Origin: CADEEV01 sp964442185
GTDB taxonomy: Bacteria; Acidobacteriota; Vicinamibacteria; Fen-336
DNA: 64,000 bases
Reading direction: 5' to 3'
NCBI GenBank assembly: GCA_964442185.1
Contig: CAYTWT010000176.1
Span: 6,785 to 70,784, forward strand
In this document: positions 1 through 8,920 of the stretch, in pieces
Layout: each line of letters begins with the position of its first letter
Position numbering within the stretch: position 1 is the stretch's first letter
The notes under the pieces: model-generated
Told to the model about the DNA's origin: nothing
Databases searched by the model: none
Seen by the model: the letters and a program-made list of their open reading frames with translations, nothing else
Made by a program: the position numbers and the translations under genes

Positions 1-2
1 GA

Positions 3-305
3 AAGACCCTGGAGACGCGCGGCCACGGCATCCTTTACGACCACGCCGCCGAGAACCTGCGCGCGCAGGGTCTCGTCCCCGAGCTGCGCAGCCTGTTCGA
101 AGCCAAGGACGAAGCCGGCAAGCTCGTGACGCCCGACGACGCGGACCTCTTGAAGGTCCTGCTCGGGCTGGAAGCCGCGGTCGCCGCAGCGATTCGCGAG
201 GGCGGGACGACCGATTTCCTGGACACCGCCACGCGCATCGCCGACCAGATGCGCCGCGAGTCTGCGGGGCGTCGCGCCCCGGTTATCGTCACGCCGCAAC
301 GTTGA
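3..305 (+). CDS. C-terminal part of an unrecognised protein
   Basis: The window opens inside a reading frame that runs without a stop to a TGA at 303-305, giving about 100 residues. The peptide is charged and helical looking, with the stretch GHGILYDHAAENLRAQGL near its start and an acidic PDDADLLKVLLGLEAAV segment. There is no signal peptide or membrane segment in the visible part. I do not recognise the family. It ends some 50 bases before the small Cys-rich gene and may or may not be co-transcribed with the metal efflux genes that follow. Confidence 0.6.
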   Translation, partial: KTLETRGHGILYDHAAENLRAQGLVPELRSLFEAKDEAGKLVTPDDADLLKVLLGLEAAVAAAIREGGTTDFLDTATRIADQMRRESAGRRAPVIVTPQR

Positions 306-355
306 CGCCGTGAGCCTGCGACGGGGCTTCGGTCAAATGATGTCTCCACGCACGG

Positions 356-718
356 TTGACTACACCTGCCGGGTCGTGGTTTCATCGGCTGGTGGGTCTG
401 AAGCTGCGTCGCTTCGCCGCATGCGCTGGCGCCTGCGCCCTGATCGCGTCGGCGTTTCTCGGCCTGCTCTGCCTCACGATGCCCGCGGCCACGGATCACG
501 GCTGTTGTCCGCCCTCTGCCGGCTTCGCCGCTTCGCTTCCCGGTTGCTGCGACGGCTCGACCGAATCGCCTTCATCGTCGGTGACGCCGTCGGGAAGCGC
601 AGCCCCGAGCGCCCACTCGCTGCTCTCAGACAGGGCGCCGCAGGCGCCGGTGGCGCTCGTCCCCTCAGTCGCGACCCGCTTCCCGCACTCCGCCGCTTCG
701 CCCGTCCTCCGGATCTGA
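356..718 (+). CDS. small Cys-rich membrane or exported protein preceding the efflux operon
   Basis: This 120-residue frame starts with TTG. A hydrophobic segment at about residues 22-43 could be a signal peptide or anchor. It is followed by a DHGCCPP motif and a second CC pair (PGCCDG), then a low-complexity Ser/Pro/Ala tail. Paired cysteines next to a His directly upstream of a heavy-metal efflux operon suggest a metal-binding or sensing role, but that is inference from context. Overlapping frames (such as 310-741) are also open, so the assignment rests on the signal-like segment and the CC motifs. The start is uncertain. Confidence 0.45.
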   Translation: MTTPAGSWFHRLVGLKLRRFAACAGACALIASAFLGLLCLTMPAATDHGCCPPSAGFAASLPGCCDGSTESPSSSVTPSGSAAPSAHSLLSDRAPQAPVALVPSVATRFPHSAASPVLRI

Positions 719-815
719 TCCTCCGCCACGACGAGGCCTGACCGCCTCGTCGCTATCGGCCTGGTCGCCGTCGTCAGCGACCTTTCTCGAGAGTTCCGAT
801 CGGCAGAGGTGTTCG

Positions 816-2192
816 ATGAAGCGAAATTCCCTGTGTCTCACGCTGGCCCTGGCTCTCGCCGCGGGGCGTTCGGCCGCGCAGGCCGCGGCACCAGACGATC
901 CCGTGCTCGCTGCGCTCGTCCAGGAAGCCCTCGACAAGAACCCCGACGTCGTGGCGTCGCGGGCCGCCGTTCTTGCCGCGCGCCAACGGCCGGCGCAGGC
1001 GCGGGCGCTGCCCGACCCGATGCTGCAGGCGACCTACACCAATGATGGCTGGACCCCGTCGCTCGGCGCGATGCCGATGACGACGCTCGCCCTGATGTGG
1101 AGCCAGGAACTGCCCTGGCCCGGCAAGCGAAGCCTGCGCGGCCACCTCGCGGAGCGCGAGGCCGATGCGGCAGAGCCGCAGCTCCAACGCACCCTCTTGT
1201 CGCTCGAGGCGCAACTGCGGCGCGGCTATGCCGACCTTCTACTCTCCCGCCAGCTGCAGGGCCTGGTCGCGGAGCAGGAGGACGTCTGGCGCGAGATCGA
1301 GGGCGTCGCGCGGGCGCGCTACTCCGTCGGCCAAGGCGCGCAGCAGGACGTGCTGCGGGCCCAGATCGAGCTCACGCGAATCGAGCAGCTCCGCACGGAG
1401 CAGGGGCTGCTGGCCGAGATCCGCCTCGCCGAGCTGAATCGCCTGGCCGCCCGTTCCGGCGAAGCGCCACTCGATACGCCGGCACGACTGGAGCTCGATC
1501 CGTTTGGCGAGGGCAAGGACACCGCGCTGGCCCGGGCCGTCGAGAGAAGCCCGGAGCTGCGCGCCGCTGCCGCGGTGATCGAGCGCGAGCGACTGGCGGT
1601 GGCTCTCGCACGCAAGGACTTCAAGCCGGACTTCACGGTGCAGGGCGGCTACATGAACCGCGGCGCGCTCGACCCGATGTGGCAGGCCGGCGCCTCCATC
1701 ACGCTGCCGATCTACAGGAAGCGGCGCGAAGCCGCTCTCGCCGAGGCCCTTGCGCGGCTGCGGGCGGCGGAGCAGCAGTTGGAGTCGATCCGTCTGCAGC
1801 TTCGCTTCCGCACCGAGGAGCGGCTCGCGCAACTGCGCTCGGCCGAGTCGCTCGTGACGTTGTACGAGAAGGGGATCGTCCCGCAGGACCAGATGTCGGT
1901 CGAGGCGGCGATCGCGAACTACCAGGCGGGCAAGGTGCCGTTTCTGGCGGTGTTGGAGTCGCTCGCGACCCTCTACGGAGACCGCGCGACGCAACTCCAG
2001 ATCGTGGCGGCGCATGCAAAGACGCGGGCCAGCGTCGAGGAGGCCAGCTTGGATGCTACCTCCGGTGCCATGCCGGCGGGAGTGGCAGGCCGCGGCTTCG
2101 GCGGCATGAGCGGCGCAAGCGCCGCGGTGGGCGCAGGCGCCGCCGCCCCGGGTGCGGCTACGCCGGGCGCCATGGGATCGATGGGACGCTGA
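816..2192 (+). CDS. cusC: TolC-family outer-membrane channel of a Cus/Czc-type efflux pump
   Basis: The 458-residue protein begins with a clear Sec signal peptide (MKRNSLCLTLALALAAG...). Long helical stretches rich in Glu, Arg, Leu and Ala follow, as in the TolC/OEP fold of two repeats, with the family-like GASITLPIYRKRREAALAEA segment in the second half. It would form the outer-membrane exit duct of a tripartite RND pump. The last ~40 residues are an unusual Gly/Ala/Met-rich tail (GGMSG, GAMGSMGR) that could bind metal. The stop codon is followed at once by the ribosome site of the adaptor gene, so the genes are one operon. Confidence 0.9.
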   Translation: MKRNSLCLTLALALAAGRSAAQAAAPDDPVLAALVQEALDKNPDVVASRAAVLAARQRPAQARALPDPMLQATYTNDGWTPSLGAMPMTTLALMWSQELPWPGKRSLRGHLAEREADAAEPQLQRTLLSLEAQLRRGYADLLLSRQLQGLVAEQEDVWREIEGVARARYSVGQGAQQDVLRAQIELTRIEQLRTEQGLLAEIRLAELNRLAARSGEAPLDTPARLELDPFGEGKDTALARAVERSPELRAAAAVIERERLAVALARKDFKPDFTVQGGYMNRGALDPMWQAGASITLPIYRKRREAALAEALARLRAAEQQLESIRLQLRFRTEERLAQLRSAESLVTLYEKGIVPQDQMSVEAAIANYQAGKVPFLAVLESLATLYGDRATQLQIVAAHAKTRASVEEASLDATSGAMPAGVAGRGFGGMSGASAAVGAGAAAPGAATPGAMGSMGR

Positions 2193-2202
2193 GGAGGCTG
2201 CG

Positions 2203-3621
2203 ATGGAGGAACGCATGAAGTTCGTCGTTGTGGGGGCGATCTTTCTGGCCGCCACCGGCCTCGTCGGGCTGGGCTGCCGTCGCGACCGCCAAGCCGCGGA
2301 GAGCGCAGCGGCGGTGAAGGTGCAATACCACTGCCCGATGCATCCTTCGTACGTCTCCGACAAGCCGGGCAATTGCCCCATCTGCGGCATGAAGCTCGTG
2401 GCCCGCGCCGGAGCCGACGTCGGCACTGCCAAGGGAGAACGAAAGATCGCCTTCTACCGCTCGCCGATGGATCCGAGCATCCGTTCCGACAAACCAGCGA
2501 AAGACGCGATGGGGATGGATTTCATCCCCGTCTACCAGGACGAGACGCAGGGAGCGACGGGTGTGCCTGGCAGGAGCGCGGTGCAGATCTCGGCAGAGAG
2601 GCGCCAGCTCCTGGGCGTGCGCAGTCAGCCCGTGCGCCGGGTACGGCTCGAGCACGTCATTCGCACCGTCGGACGCGTGGCGGTGGACGAACGGCGGCTG
2701 CACCACGTCCACACCAAGTACGAGGCCTACGTGGAGCATCTGTACGTCGACTTCACGGGCAAGTACGTCAAGGCCGGCGACCAACTGTTGGCGCTCTACA
2801 GCCCCGAGCTGGTCGCGACGCAGCAGGAGTACCTGCTCGCGTATCGCGCGCAAGAGCGTCTCAAGGCGAGCGGGCTTCCCTCAGTGGCGCAGGGCGGAGC
2901 CGATTTGCTGGAGGCGACGCGCCAGCGGCTCTTGTTCTGGGACATCAAGCAAGAGGACATCGAGCGGCTCCAGAGGACCGGGCAGGCGCAGAGAACGCTC
3001 GACCTCCACGCAGGCTTGAGCGGGTACGTCTTGGCCAAGACCGCGTTCCACGGCATGCGCGTGACGCCGTCCGACACACTCTTCGACATCGCCGACCTGT
3101 CGCGGCTCTGGGTGCTGGCGGACGTGTACGAGTCCGACATGCCGTCGGTGCGCCTCGGCATGCAGGCCGAGCTGAAGGTCCCGTCTCTCCCCAGCGAAAC
3201 CTGGCGCGGGCCAGTCACGTACGTCGATCCGATGGTCGAGGAAAAGACGCGCACGATCAAAGTCCGAGTCGAGGTCGGCAACGCAGGCGAGCTGCTGAAG
3301 CCCGGCATGTTCGCGGACGTGTACCTGAAGCCCGACCTGGGCGAGGGGCTACTGCTGCCGCAGAGCGCCGTGATCGACGCCGGCGACCGCAAGCTCGTCT
3401 TCCTCGACCGCGGCGAGGGCCGCTTCGAGCCGCGCGAGGTTCGACTGGGCGCCAAGCTCCCGGACGGGTTCCAGGTCCTCTCCGGCGTCGGCGCGGGCGA
3501 CTTGGTGGTGACCTCCGCGAACTTCCTGCTCGACTCCGAATCGAGCCTGAAGGCCGCCATCGCCGGGATGACACCGAGCCCCGGCGCGCCGTCCGCCAAA
3601 CCGCCCGAGCACCGGCACTGA
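2203..3621 (+). CDS. cusB: RND periplasmic adaptor (CusB type) with heavy-metal-binding domains, lipoprotein
   Basis: ATG 2203 is chosen because a GAGGAGG ribosome site lies at 2191-2197; the frame is open further upstream. The N-terminus is a lipoprotein signal (hydrophobic run ending LVGLGC). Next come a heavy-metal-binding domain with YHCPMHP and CPICGM, and a second CusB-type module (PMDPS, DAMGMDFIPVY). The adaptor core follows: barrel-sandwich halves and a hairpin (about residues 180-260). The last ~80 residues form a membrane-proximal domain ending in a His-rich EHRH tail. It would carry Cu(I)/Ag(I) or a similar ion to the inner-membrane pump encoded 10 bases downstream. Confidence 0.92.
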   Translation: MEERMKFVVVGAIFLAATGLVGLGCRRDRQAAESAAAVKVQYHCPMHPSYVSDKPGNCPICGMKLVARAGADVGTAKGERKIAFYRSPMDPSIRSDKPAKDAMGMDFIPVYQDETQGATGVPGRSAVQISAERRQLLGVRSQPVRRVRLEHVIRTVGRVAVDERRLHHVHTKYEAYVEHLYVDFTGKYVKAGDQLLALYSPELVATQQEYLLAYRAQERLKASGLPSVAQGGADLLEATRQRLLFWDIKQEDIERLQRTGQAQRTLDLHAGLSGYVLAKTAFHGMRVTPSDTLFDIADLSRLWVLADVYESDMPSVRLGMQAELKVPSLPSETWRGPVTYVDPMVEEKTRTIKVRVEVGNAGELLKPGMFADVYLKPDLGEGLLLPQSAVIDAGDRKLVFLDRGEGRFEPREVRLGAKLPDGFQVLSGVGAGDLVVTSANFLLDSESSLKAAIAGMTPSPGAPSAKPPEHRH

Positions 3622-3631
3622 AGGCGCGCTC

Positions 3632-6600
3632 GTGATCAAAGCCATCATCCGCTTCTCTGCCGAGAACCGATTGCTGGTCCTGCTCGCCACGGCGGTGGCG
3701 GTTGCCTACGGCATCTACACCGTCGATCACATCCCAGTCGACGCGATCCCCGACCTCTCGGACACGCAGGTCATCATCTACTCGCGTTGGGACAGAAGCC
3801 CCGACATCATGGAGGACCAGGTCACGTACCCGATCGTCAGCGCCCTGCTCGGCGCGCCGAAGATCAAGGTCGTGCGCGGTTTCTCCGACTTCGGCTTCAG
3901 CTACGTGTACGTGATCTTCCAGGACGGCACCGACATCTACTGGGCAAGGAGCCGTGTGCTCGAGTACCTGTCGAAGATCCAGCCGCTGCTCCCGGCCGGC
4001 GTGAAGACCGAGCTGGGGCCGGACGCGACCGGAGTCGGCTGGGTGTTCCAGTACGCCCTGATCGACGAGACCAGGACGCACACCCTCATGGATCTTCGAA
4101 CGTTCCAGGATTGGAACCTGCGCTACCGCCTCCAGTCCGTGCCGGGCGTCGCAGAGGTGGCCTCGATCGGCGGATTCGTCCAGCAGTACCAGGTCACCAT
4201 CGACCCCAACCGGCTGAAGGCGTACGGCCTCGGCGTGATGGACGTGACCAAGGCCGTGCGCGAGAGCAACCAGGAAGTCGGCGGACGCTTGCTCGAGTTC
4301 GGCGGCAAGGAGTACATGGTCCGCGGCCGCGGCTACGTCCAGTCGATCGGCGACCTCGAGAAGGTCGTGCTCAAGACCGACGAGCGCGGCACGCCGGTGC
4401 TGATCCGCGACGTGGGGCAAGTCAGCCTCGGCCCCGAGATGCGGCGCGGCGTCTCGGACCTCGACGGCCTCGGCGACACCGTCGGCGGCATCATCGTGAT
4501 GCGGCACGGCGAGAACGCCCGCGAGGTGATCCGCCGTGTCAAGCAACGCCTCCTCGAGGTCACGCCTTCGCTCCCAAAGGGTGTGCGCGTCGTGACGACC
4601 TACGACCGCTCCGACCTGATCCAGCGTTCGATCGACAACTTGAAGCACGAGCTGCTGCTCGAGATCGGCATCGTCTCTTTGGTGATCCTGGTGTTCTTGT
4701 GGCACATCCCCTCGGCGATCGTACCGATCATCACGATCCCGGTATCGGTCCTGCTGGCCTTCATCCCGATGACGTTCCTCGGCATCTCCTCCAACGTCAT
4801 GTCGCTCGCCGGGATCGCGATCTCGATCGGCGTGCTGGTGGACGGCGCGATCGTCGAGGTCGAGAACGCGTACAAGAAGCTCGAGCTATGGCACCACGGC
4901 GGTCGCAAGGGCGACTTCCACGCGGTACGCCTCGAGGCGTTGCTCGAGGTCGGTCCGTCGGTTTTCTTCTCGCTGCTCGTGATCGCCGTCGCGTTCCTGC
5001 CGATCTTCGCGCTGGTGGACCAGGAAGGGCGACTATTCAAGCCGCTCGCGTGGACGAAGAACCTCGCGATGTTCATCGCCGCGCTGCTCGCGCTCACGCT
5101 CGACCCGGCGCTTCGGATGCTCTTCACCCGGATGGACTTCGTCTCTTTCCGACCGCGCTGGATCGCGTGGCTCTTCAACCAGGCCACTGTCGGGACCTAT
5201 TACCAGGAGGAGCGCCACCCGATCAGCCGGGTGCTGTTCGCGGTCTACGAGCCGGCGTGCCGGTTCGTGCTGCGCTGGCCCAAGGCCACGATCGCGGGGG
5301 CGGCGCTGGTCGTGCTCAGCACCGTGCCCGTGTACCTGCGGCTCGGTCACGAGTTCATGCCGCCGCTGAACGAGGGATCGCTGCTCTACATGCCCACGAC
5401 GCTGCCGGGGATCTCGGTGACCGAAGCGAGCCGACTGCTCCAGGTGCAGGACCGCATCCTCCGCTCGTTCCCCGAAGTCGTGAGCGTGTTCGGCAAGGCG
5501 GGCCGCGCGGAGACATCCACCGATCCCGCGCCGTTCTCGATGATGGAGACGACGGTGGTGCTCCGGCCACCCGAGGAGTGGCGAAGCAAACAGCGCTTCC
5601 ATTCGTCTTTGTCCTGGGTGCCGGAGTGGCTGAAATCGGCGTTGCGCCGCGTCTGGCCGGACCGGATCTCCAGGGAGGAGCTCGTCGCCGAGATGGACCA
5701 AGCCCTGCAGATCCCGGGCACCACGAACGCCTGGACCATGCCGATCAAGAACCGCATCGACATGCTCTCGACCGGCATCCGGACCCCGATCGGCGTCAAG
5801 ATCTTCGGCCCCGACCTCAAGGAGATCGAGGAGGTGGGCCAGCGCGTCGAGACGGCGCTGCGCGGCGTCCCCGGCACGCGCAGCGTCTTCGCCGAGCGCG
5901 CCGCTGGCGGCTACTTCGTGGACTTCGACCTGAAGCGCGAGGAGCTGGCGCGCTACGGCCTCTCGGTCGCGCAGGCACAAGACGTGATCATGTCGGCCGT
6001 CGGCGGCGAGAACGTCACGACCACGGTCGAGGGCCGGGCCCGCTTCCCGGTCAACGTCCGCTACCCGCGCGAGCTGCGCGACGACCTCGACCGTCTAGGG
6101 GCCGTCCTGGTGATGACGCAATCCGGCGTGCAGGTTCCGCTGCGCCAGCTCGCGGAGATCAAGACGGTGTTCGGCCCCTCGATGATCCGCAACGAGAACG
6201 GCCTGCTCGCGGGCTACGTGTACGTCGATACGGCGGAGAGCGACATCGGCGGCTTCGTCGAACGCGCCAAGGCCGTGGTCGATGCCGCGGTCAGCCTGAA
6301 GTCGGGCTACTCGCTCGAGTGGAGCGGCCAATACGAGAACATGCTGCGCGTCCGCGAGCGGCTCAAGCTGGTCGTGCCGATCACGGTCTTCACGATCTTC
6401 TTCCTGCTCTACATGAACACGCGCTCGGCCGTGAAGACGGGGATCGTGATGCTGGCCGTGCCCTTCTCCGTGGTGGGCGCCGTCTGGCTCATGTACCTGC
6501 TCGGCTACAACGTCTCGATCGCGGCGTGGGTCGGGATGATCGCCCTGATGGGGCTCGATGCCGAGACCGGCGTCTTCATGTTGCTCTTCCTCGATCTCTC

Positions 6601-6925
6601 GTACGAGGAGGCGCGGAGAAAAGGCGCGCTCCGGTCTAAGGCCGACCTCCACGAGGCCATCGTCCACGGCGCCGTCAAGCGCGTGCGGCCCAAGCTGATG
6701 ACGGTGACCGCAGCCTTCATGGGGCTGATGCCGATCATGTGGTCGACGGGCTCGGGCGCGGACGTCATGAAGCGCGTGGCCGCCCCGATGGTCGGCGGGC
6801 TCGCGACGTCGTTCCTCATGGAGCTGCTCGTCTACCCGGCGATCTACCTGCTTTGGAAGTGGCACGGTGAGGTGAAGCAGATGGCCAGCGTAAGAGCGCC
6901 GTCGCCTGCTTCGGCGGAGTCCTAG
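3632..6925 (+). CDS. cusA: heavy-metal efflux RND pump, CusA/CzcA family
   Basis: This 1097-residue inner-membrane pump starts at GTG 3632, 10 bases after the adaptor gene. It has the usual RND plan of two repeats of transmembrane helices plus large periplasmic loops. Family marks include VDHIPVDAIPDLSDTQVI near the N-terminus, the TM4 segment GVLVDGAIVEVEN (about residue 403) carrying the proton-relay Asp, and GLDAETGVFMLLFLDLSYEE in the second half. The pore domain has Met residues (FSMMETTV, DMLSTGIRTPIG) of the kind CusA uses for Cu(I)/Ag(I). The exact metal is inferred. A decayed copy of bases 6164-6273 occurs at 8921-9030. Confidence 0.93.
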   Translation: MIKAIIRFSAENRLLVLLATAVAVAYGIYTVDHIPVDAIPDLSDTQVIIYSRWDRSPDIMEDQVTYPIVSALLGAPKIKVVRGFSDFGFSYVYVIFQDGTDIYWARSRVLEYLSKIQPLLPAGVKTELGPDATGVGWVFQYALIDETRTHTLMDLRTFQDWNLRYRLQSVPGVAEVASIGGFVQQYQVTIDPNRLKAYGLGVMDVTKAVRESNQEVGGRLLEFGGKEYMVRGRGYVQSIGDLEKVVLKTDERGTPVLIRDVGQVSLGPEMRRGVSDLDGLGDTVGGIIVMRHGENAREVIRRVKQRLLEVTPSLPKGVRVVTTYDRSDLIQRSIDNLKHELLLEIGIVSLVILVFLWHIPSAIVPIITIPVSVLLAFIPMTFLGISSNVMSLAGIAISIGVLVDGAIVEVENAYKKLELWHHGGRKGDFHAVRLEALLEVGPSVFFSLLVIAVAFLPIFALVDQEGRLFKPLAWTKNLAMFIAALLALTLDPALRMLFTRMDFVSFRPRWIAWLFNQATVGTYYQEERHPISRVLFAVYEPACRFVLRWPKATIAGAALVVLSTVPVYLRLGHEFMPPLNEGSLLYMPTTLPGISVTEASRLLQVQDRILRSFPEVVSVFGKAGRAETSTDPAPFSMMETTVVLRPPEEWRSKQRFHSSLSWVPEWLKSALRRVWPDRISREELVAEMDQALQIPGTTNAWTMPIKNRIDMLSTGIRTPIGVKIFGPDLKEIEEVGQRVETALRGVPGTRSVFAERAAGGYFVDFDLKREELARYGLSVAQAQDVIMSAVGGENVTTTVEGRARFPVNVRYPRELRDDLDRLGAVLVMTQSGVQVPLRQLAEIKTVFGPSMIRNENGLLAGYVYVDTAESDIGGFVERAKAVVDAAVSLKSGYSLEWSGQYENMLRVRERLKLVVPITVFTIFFLLYMNTRSAVKTGIVMLAVPFSVVGAVWLMYLLGYNVSIAAWVGMIALMGLDAETGVFMLLFLDLSYEEARRKGALRSKADLHEAIVHGAVKRVRPKLMTVTAAFMGLMPIMWSTGSGADVMKRVAAPMVGGLATSFLMELLVYPAIYLLWKWHGEVKQMASVRAPSPASAES

Positions 6926-6938
6926 AGAGGAGGTTTTC

Positions 6939-7046
6939 ATGGAGCCCGAGGCCACGCTCAGCGCCTCCGGGCCCGACGCTTCGATCTCTCGCCGATCGGC
7001 GGAGCTCAGCGTCGGGCGCGTCGACCTGAGCGTCTGGTTGCCCTGA
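6939..7046 (+). CDS. 35-codon ORF after cusA, possibly a truncated operon gene
   Basis: A very good ribosome site (GAGAGGAGG, 6925-6933) lies five bases before ATG 6939, 13 bases after the cusA stop. The frame encodes only 35 residues, starting MEPEATLSASGPDASISRR and ending VWLP. The peptide resembles nothing I know. Its last ~40 bases overlap the 3' end of the opposite-strand nucleotidyltransferase gene. The likely reading is that a fourth cus-operon gene was cut off when the 7-9 kb patch was inserted or rearranged. It may instead be a genuine small protein. Confidence 0.3.
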   Translation: MEPEATLSASGPDASISRRSAELSVGRVDLSVWLP

Positions 7047-7542
7047 TTTCGGCGACGGACCCTGCGCCCACCTGCCGCGCACGAACGCGCACCAGGCGCT
7101 TGACGTCCGCTCGATCCTGAGGCCGACCTGCTGCCTGTTTGTTGGCGATGAGATCGTCCAGCCCGATGACACTCGCCTCGATGGCGCCGATCCGCACCCG
7201 CCGCCGTCGCGGATAGCACGATCGAAACTCGATGCCGTCGGCGCTGCGAAGCAGGTCGATCCGGACCGGCGGCGCCCCCATCCAGACGACCTCGTCGTCT
7301 GCCGCCGTACGGAACGCGTCCAGCACCGATCGCGGCGCACCAAAGGCGGAAAGGGCTTGCGTTGCCCGCTCGATGTTGCGTGCGCTCGAGTCGATCAGCA
7401 GATCGAGATCCTTCGTGGTCCGCGGCCGGTCATGAAACCCGACGGCGTACCCGCCGAGCAGGACGTAACGAACGCCGGAGCGCTCGAGCTCCGTAAGCAG
7501 ATCGACGAAGTCGGCCGGCAGCCTGAGCGGTGTCTTCTCCAT
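7006..7542 (-). CDS. nucleotidyltransferase-fold protein (AbiEii/MNT-like)
   Basis: The 178-residue protein carries the minimal nucleotidyltransferase signature GGYAVGFHDRPRTTKDLDLL (residues ~29-48): a Gly pair, then the DLDLL acidic pair that binds Mg-nucleotide. A later segment (APPVRIDLL) supplies the third acidic position, and LDDLIANKQAAGRPQDRADV matches the C-terminal helix seen in this superfamily. Such proteins usually sit in two-gene cassettes, and the small gene just upstream fits that. The last ~20 residues are Arg-rich and may be read-through past the original end after a rearrangement. Target and toxin activity are not evident from sequence. Confidence 0.75.
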   Translation of the reverse strand: MEKTPLRLPADFVDLLTELERSGVRYVLLGGYAVGFHDRPRTTKDLDLLIDSSARNIERATQALSAFGAPRSVLDAFRTAADDEVVWMGAPPVRIDLLRSADGIEFRSCYPRRRRVRIGAIEASVIGLDDLIANKQAAGRPQDRADVKRLVRVRARQVGAGSVAEIRATRRSGRRARR

Positions 7543-7696
7543 AGCTCTCCAGGGACAGCTCCCAGACCGCGAGCAGGCGCAGGGCCGGGTCCAGCGCCTG
7601 CCAGAACTCGATGTCGGCGTCCTCGGCGTCGTGCAGCTTCACCCGCCCGCCGGTCCACTGGGCACGCCTCGATCGAATCCGCTCGGCCCGAGTCAT
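7430..7696 (-). CDS. small partner protein of the nucleotidyltransferase cassette
   Basis: An 88-residue frame starts MTRAERIRSRRAQWTGG and includes DADIEFWQALDPALRLLAVW, typical of small proteins encoded just upstream of nucleotidyltransferase-fold genes. It overlaps the start of the next gene by about 110 bases. Its Arg-rich tail (LRRSAYGARALRRS) is read from the second frame of that gene, a common arrangement in such pairs. It may be an antitoxin or adaptor; this is inferred only from position. A GTG one codon upstream (7699) is an alternative start. Confidence 0.55.
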   Translation of the reverse strand: MTRAERIRSRRAQWTGGRVKLHDAEDADIEFWQALDPALRLLAVWELSLESYGEDTAQAAGRLRRSAYGARALRRSLRPARRVRRRVS

Positions 7697-7720
7697 CACC
7701 GGAAGGATAACCCGCGAACA

Positions 7721-7905
7721 CTACTGCCTGCGCGCGGGCGCGATCCGACGCAACTCGTCGGCGAAGCCGACCACGAGCGTCAGGTGGTCACGCTTCGTCT
7801 CGGCCTGGAGCGACTTCAGGACCGCGACGCGCCGGCCGGTAGAAAAGCTCCTGGCGCGTCCGCGACCACAACGGGAGCGAGCCGCCGTCCATGGCCGCCC
7901 TCCTC
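7721..7905 (-). pseudogene. decayed C-terminus of a PD40/TolB-like propeller protein
   Basis: On the minus strand two reading frames join into one recognisable tail. The first reads GGSLPLWSRTRQELFYR, like the WSPDGRELFYR blade repeat of PD40 propellers. After a frame change the second reads DHLTLVVGFADELRRIAPARRQ and a stop at 7721-7723, like the last strand of propeller-bearing Ser/Thr kinases (family form near HxxxVxNWFDELRRLVP). No start or upstream blades remain because the DMT transporter gene abuts it. I read it as a gene relic. It is too short for certainty. Confidence 0.4.
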
Positions 7906-7978
7906 GGCCTCGTGCAGAAGTTCGACCGCTTCCGCATCACGGTCATCGTCTGGCGTCGATCGGGCACCCGAACGTCGC

Positions 7979-8851
7979 TCACGAGCGAAGCGTCGGCCGC
8001 TGCAGCGCGACGGCTGCCACGATCAGCGTGCCGCCCAGGAACACGCGCGGCCCCGGGCGCTCGCCCAGGAACGCCATCGCGAGGGTGAGCGCCACGACGA
8101 TCTCGAAGGAACTGAGCACCGCCGCGCGCGCGGGACCGACGAGGGCGAGCCCTGCGAGAAGACCGCGCAACGCCAGCACGGTGCAGACGCCACCGATCGT
8201 CAGGAGCGCGGCCCACGCCGAGGCTGTCGTGTGAAGCAGCAGCTCGCCGCGAGCCGCCGCCCAGGACGCGAAGGCCACGAGCGCAACCTGCGCCACGTGG
8301 CGTGCCGCGTGCTCCGACGGCACGTCGCGCGCGAAGCGGCTGGCGAGCACCATGTAGAGCGAGTAGATGACCGCGGTGGAGAGCGCGAGCGCCACGCCGC
8401 GCGCATCTGCTCCGGCGAGGCCGCCTGCGGTCACAGCAGCGCCGCCGAAGGCGAGCGCGGCGGCTGCGAGATTGCGCGGCGTCAGCGGGTCGAGGCCGAA
8501 GAGCGCCGAGATCAGCGTCACCAGCACGGGATACGTGTAGACCAGCAGCGTCATCACCGAGACCGGCACGCGTTCGAGCGCCAGGAAGTAGCACAGCGCG
8601 TTGCCGACGAAGACGGCGCCGAGGCCCCACAGCACGAGCCGCTGGCGCAGCGTAGGACCGGGCGCCTTGGGCCGCAGCAGCGCGAAGAGCGCCGTCGCGA
8701 ACAGGAAGCGATACGCCAGCAGCGCAGCGACCGGCACGCCTTCCGCGTAGGCGAAGCGGGCCAGGATCGGCATGGTCCCGTAGGCCGCGGCGCTCAGCAG
8801 CACCAGCAGGGTCCCGCGACGCTCGGCACCTTCGTGGCGGTCTCGCGCCAT
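7979..8851 (-). CDS. EamA/DMT-superfamily membrane transporter
   Basis: The ~290-residue protein has about ten hydrophobic segments in two EamA-like halves. Marks include GTLLVLLSAAAYGTMPILAR at the start, ALCYFLALERVPVSVMTLLVYTYPVLV in helices 3-4, and FEIVVALTLAMAFLGERPGP in the second half. These proteins export or exchange small metabolites such as amino acids; the substrate is not readable here. ATG 8851 (MARDRHEG) is preferred over 8872 because a TATACT box at 8867-8862 lies between them. The gene is read opposite to cusA and sits within a patch of gene relics. Confidence 0.85.
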   Translation of the reverse strand: MARDRHEGAERRGTLLVLLSAAAYGTMPILARFAYAEGVPVAALLAYRFLFATALFALLRPKAPGPTLRQRLVLWGLGAVFVGNALCYFLALERVPVSVMTLLVYTYPVLVTLISALFGLDPLTPRNLAAAALAFGGAAVTAGGLAGADARGVALALSTAVIYSLYMVLASRFARDVPSEHAARHVAQVALVAFASWAAARGELLLHTTASAWAALLTIGGVCTVLALRGLLAGLALVGPARAAVLSSFEIVVALTLAMAFLGERPGPRVFLGGTLIVAAVALQRPTLRS

Positions 8852-8861
8852 GGGGCCGGCG

Positions 8862-8867
8862 AGTATA
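8862..8867 (-). promoter_or_regulatory. candidate -10 box of the DMT transporter
   Basis: TATACT on the minus strand ends ten bases before ATG 8851, so transcription would begin only about four bases before the start codon. No good -35 hexamer was seen. Confidence 0.3.
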
Positions 8868-8920
8868 GCCAAGCCGCATTGGAACGGCCGGCCCGATGGG
8901 ATCGTGGTCTCGATCGCCGG

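Noticed and set aside
2152..2202. Upstream extension of the CusB frame starting at 2152
   Set aside because: It lies within the cusC coding sequence, while ATG 2203 has a strong GAGGAGG site and yields a proper lipoprotein signal.
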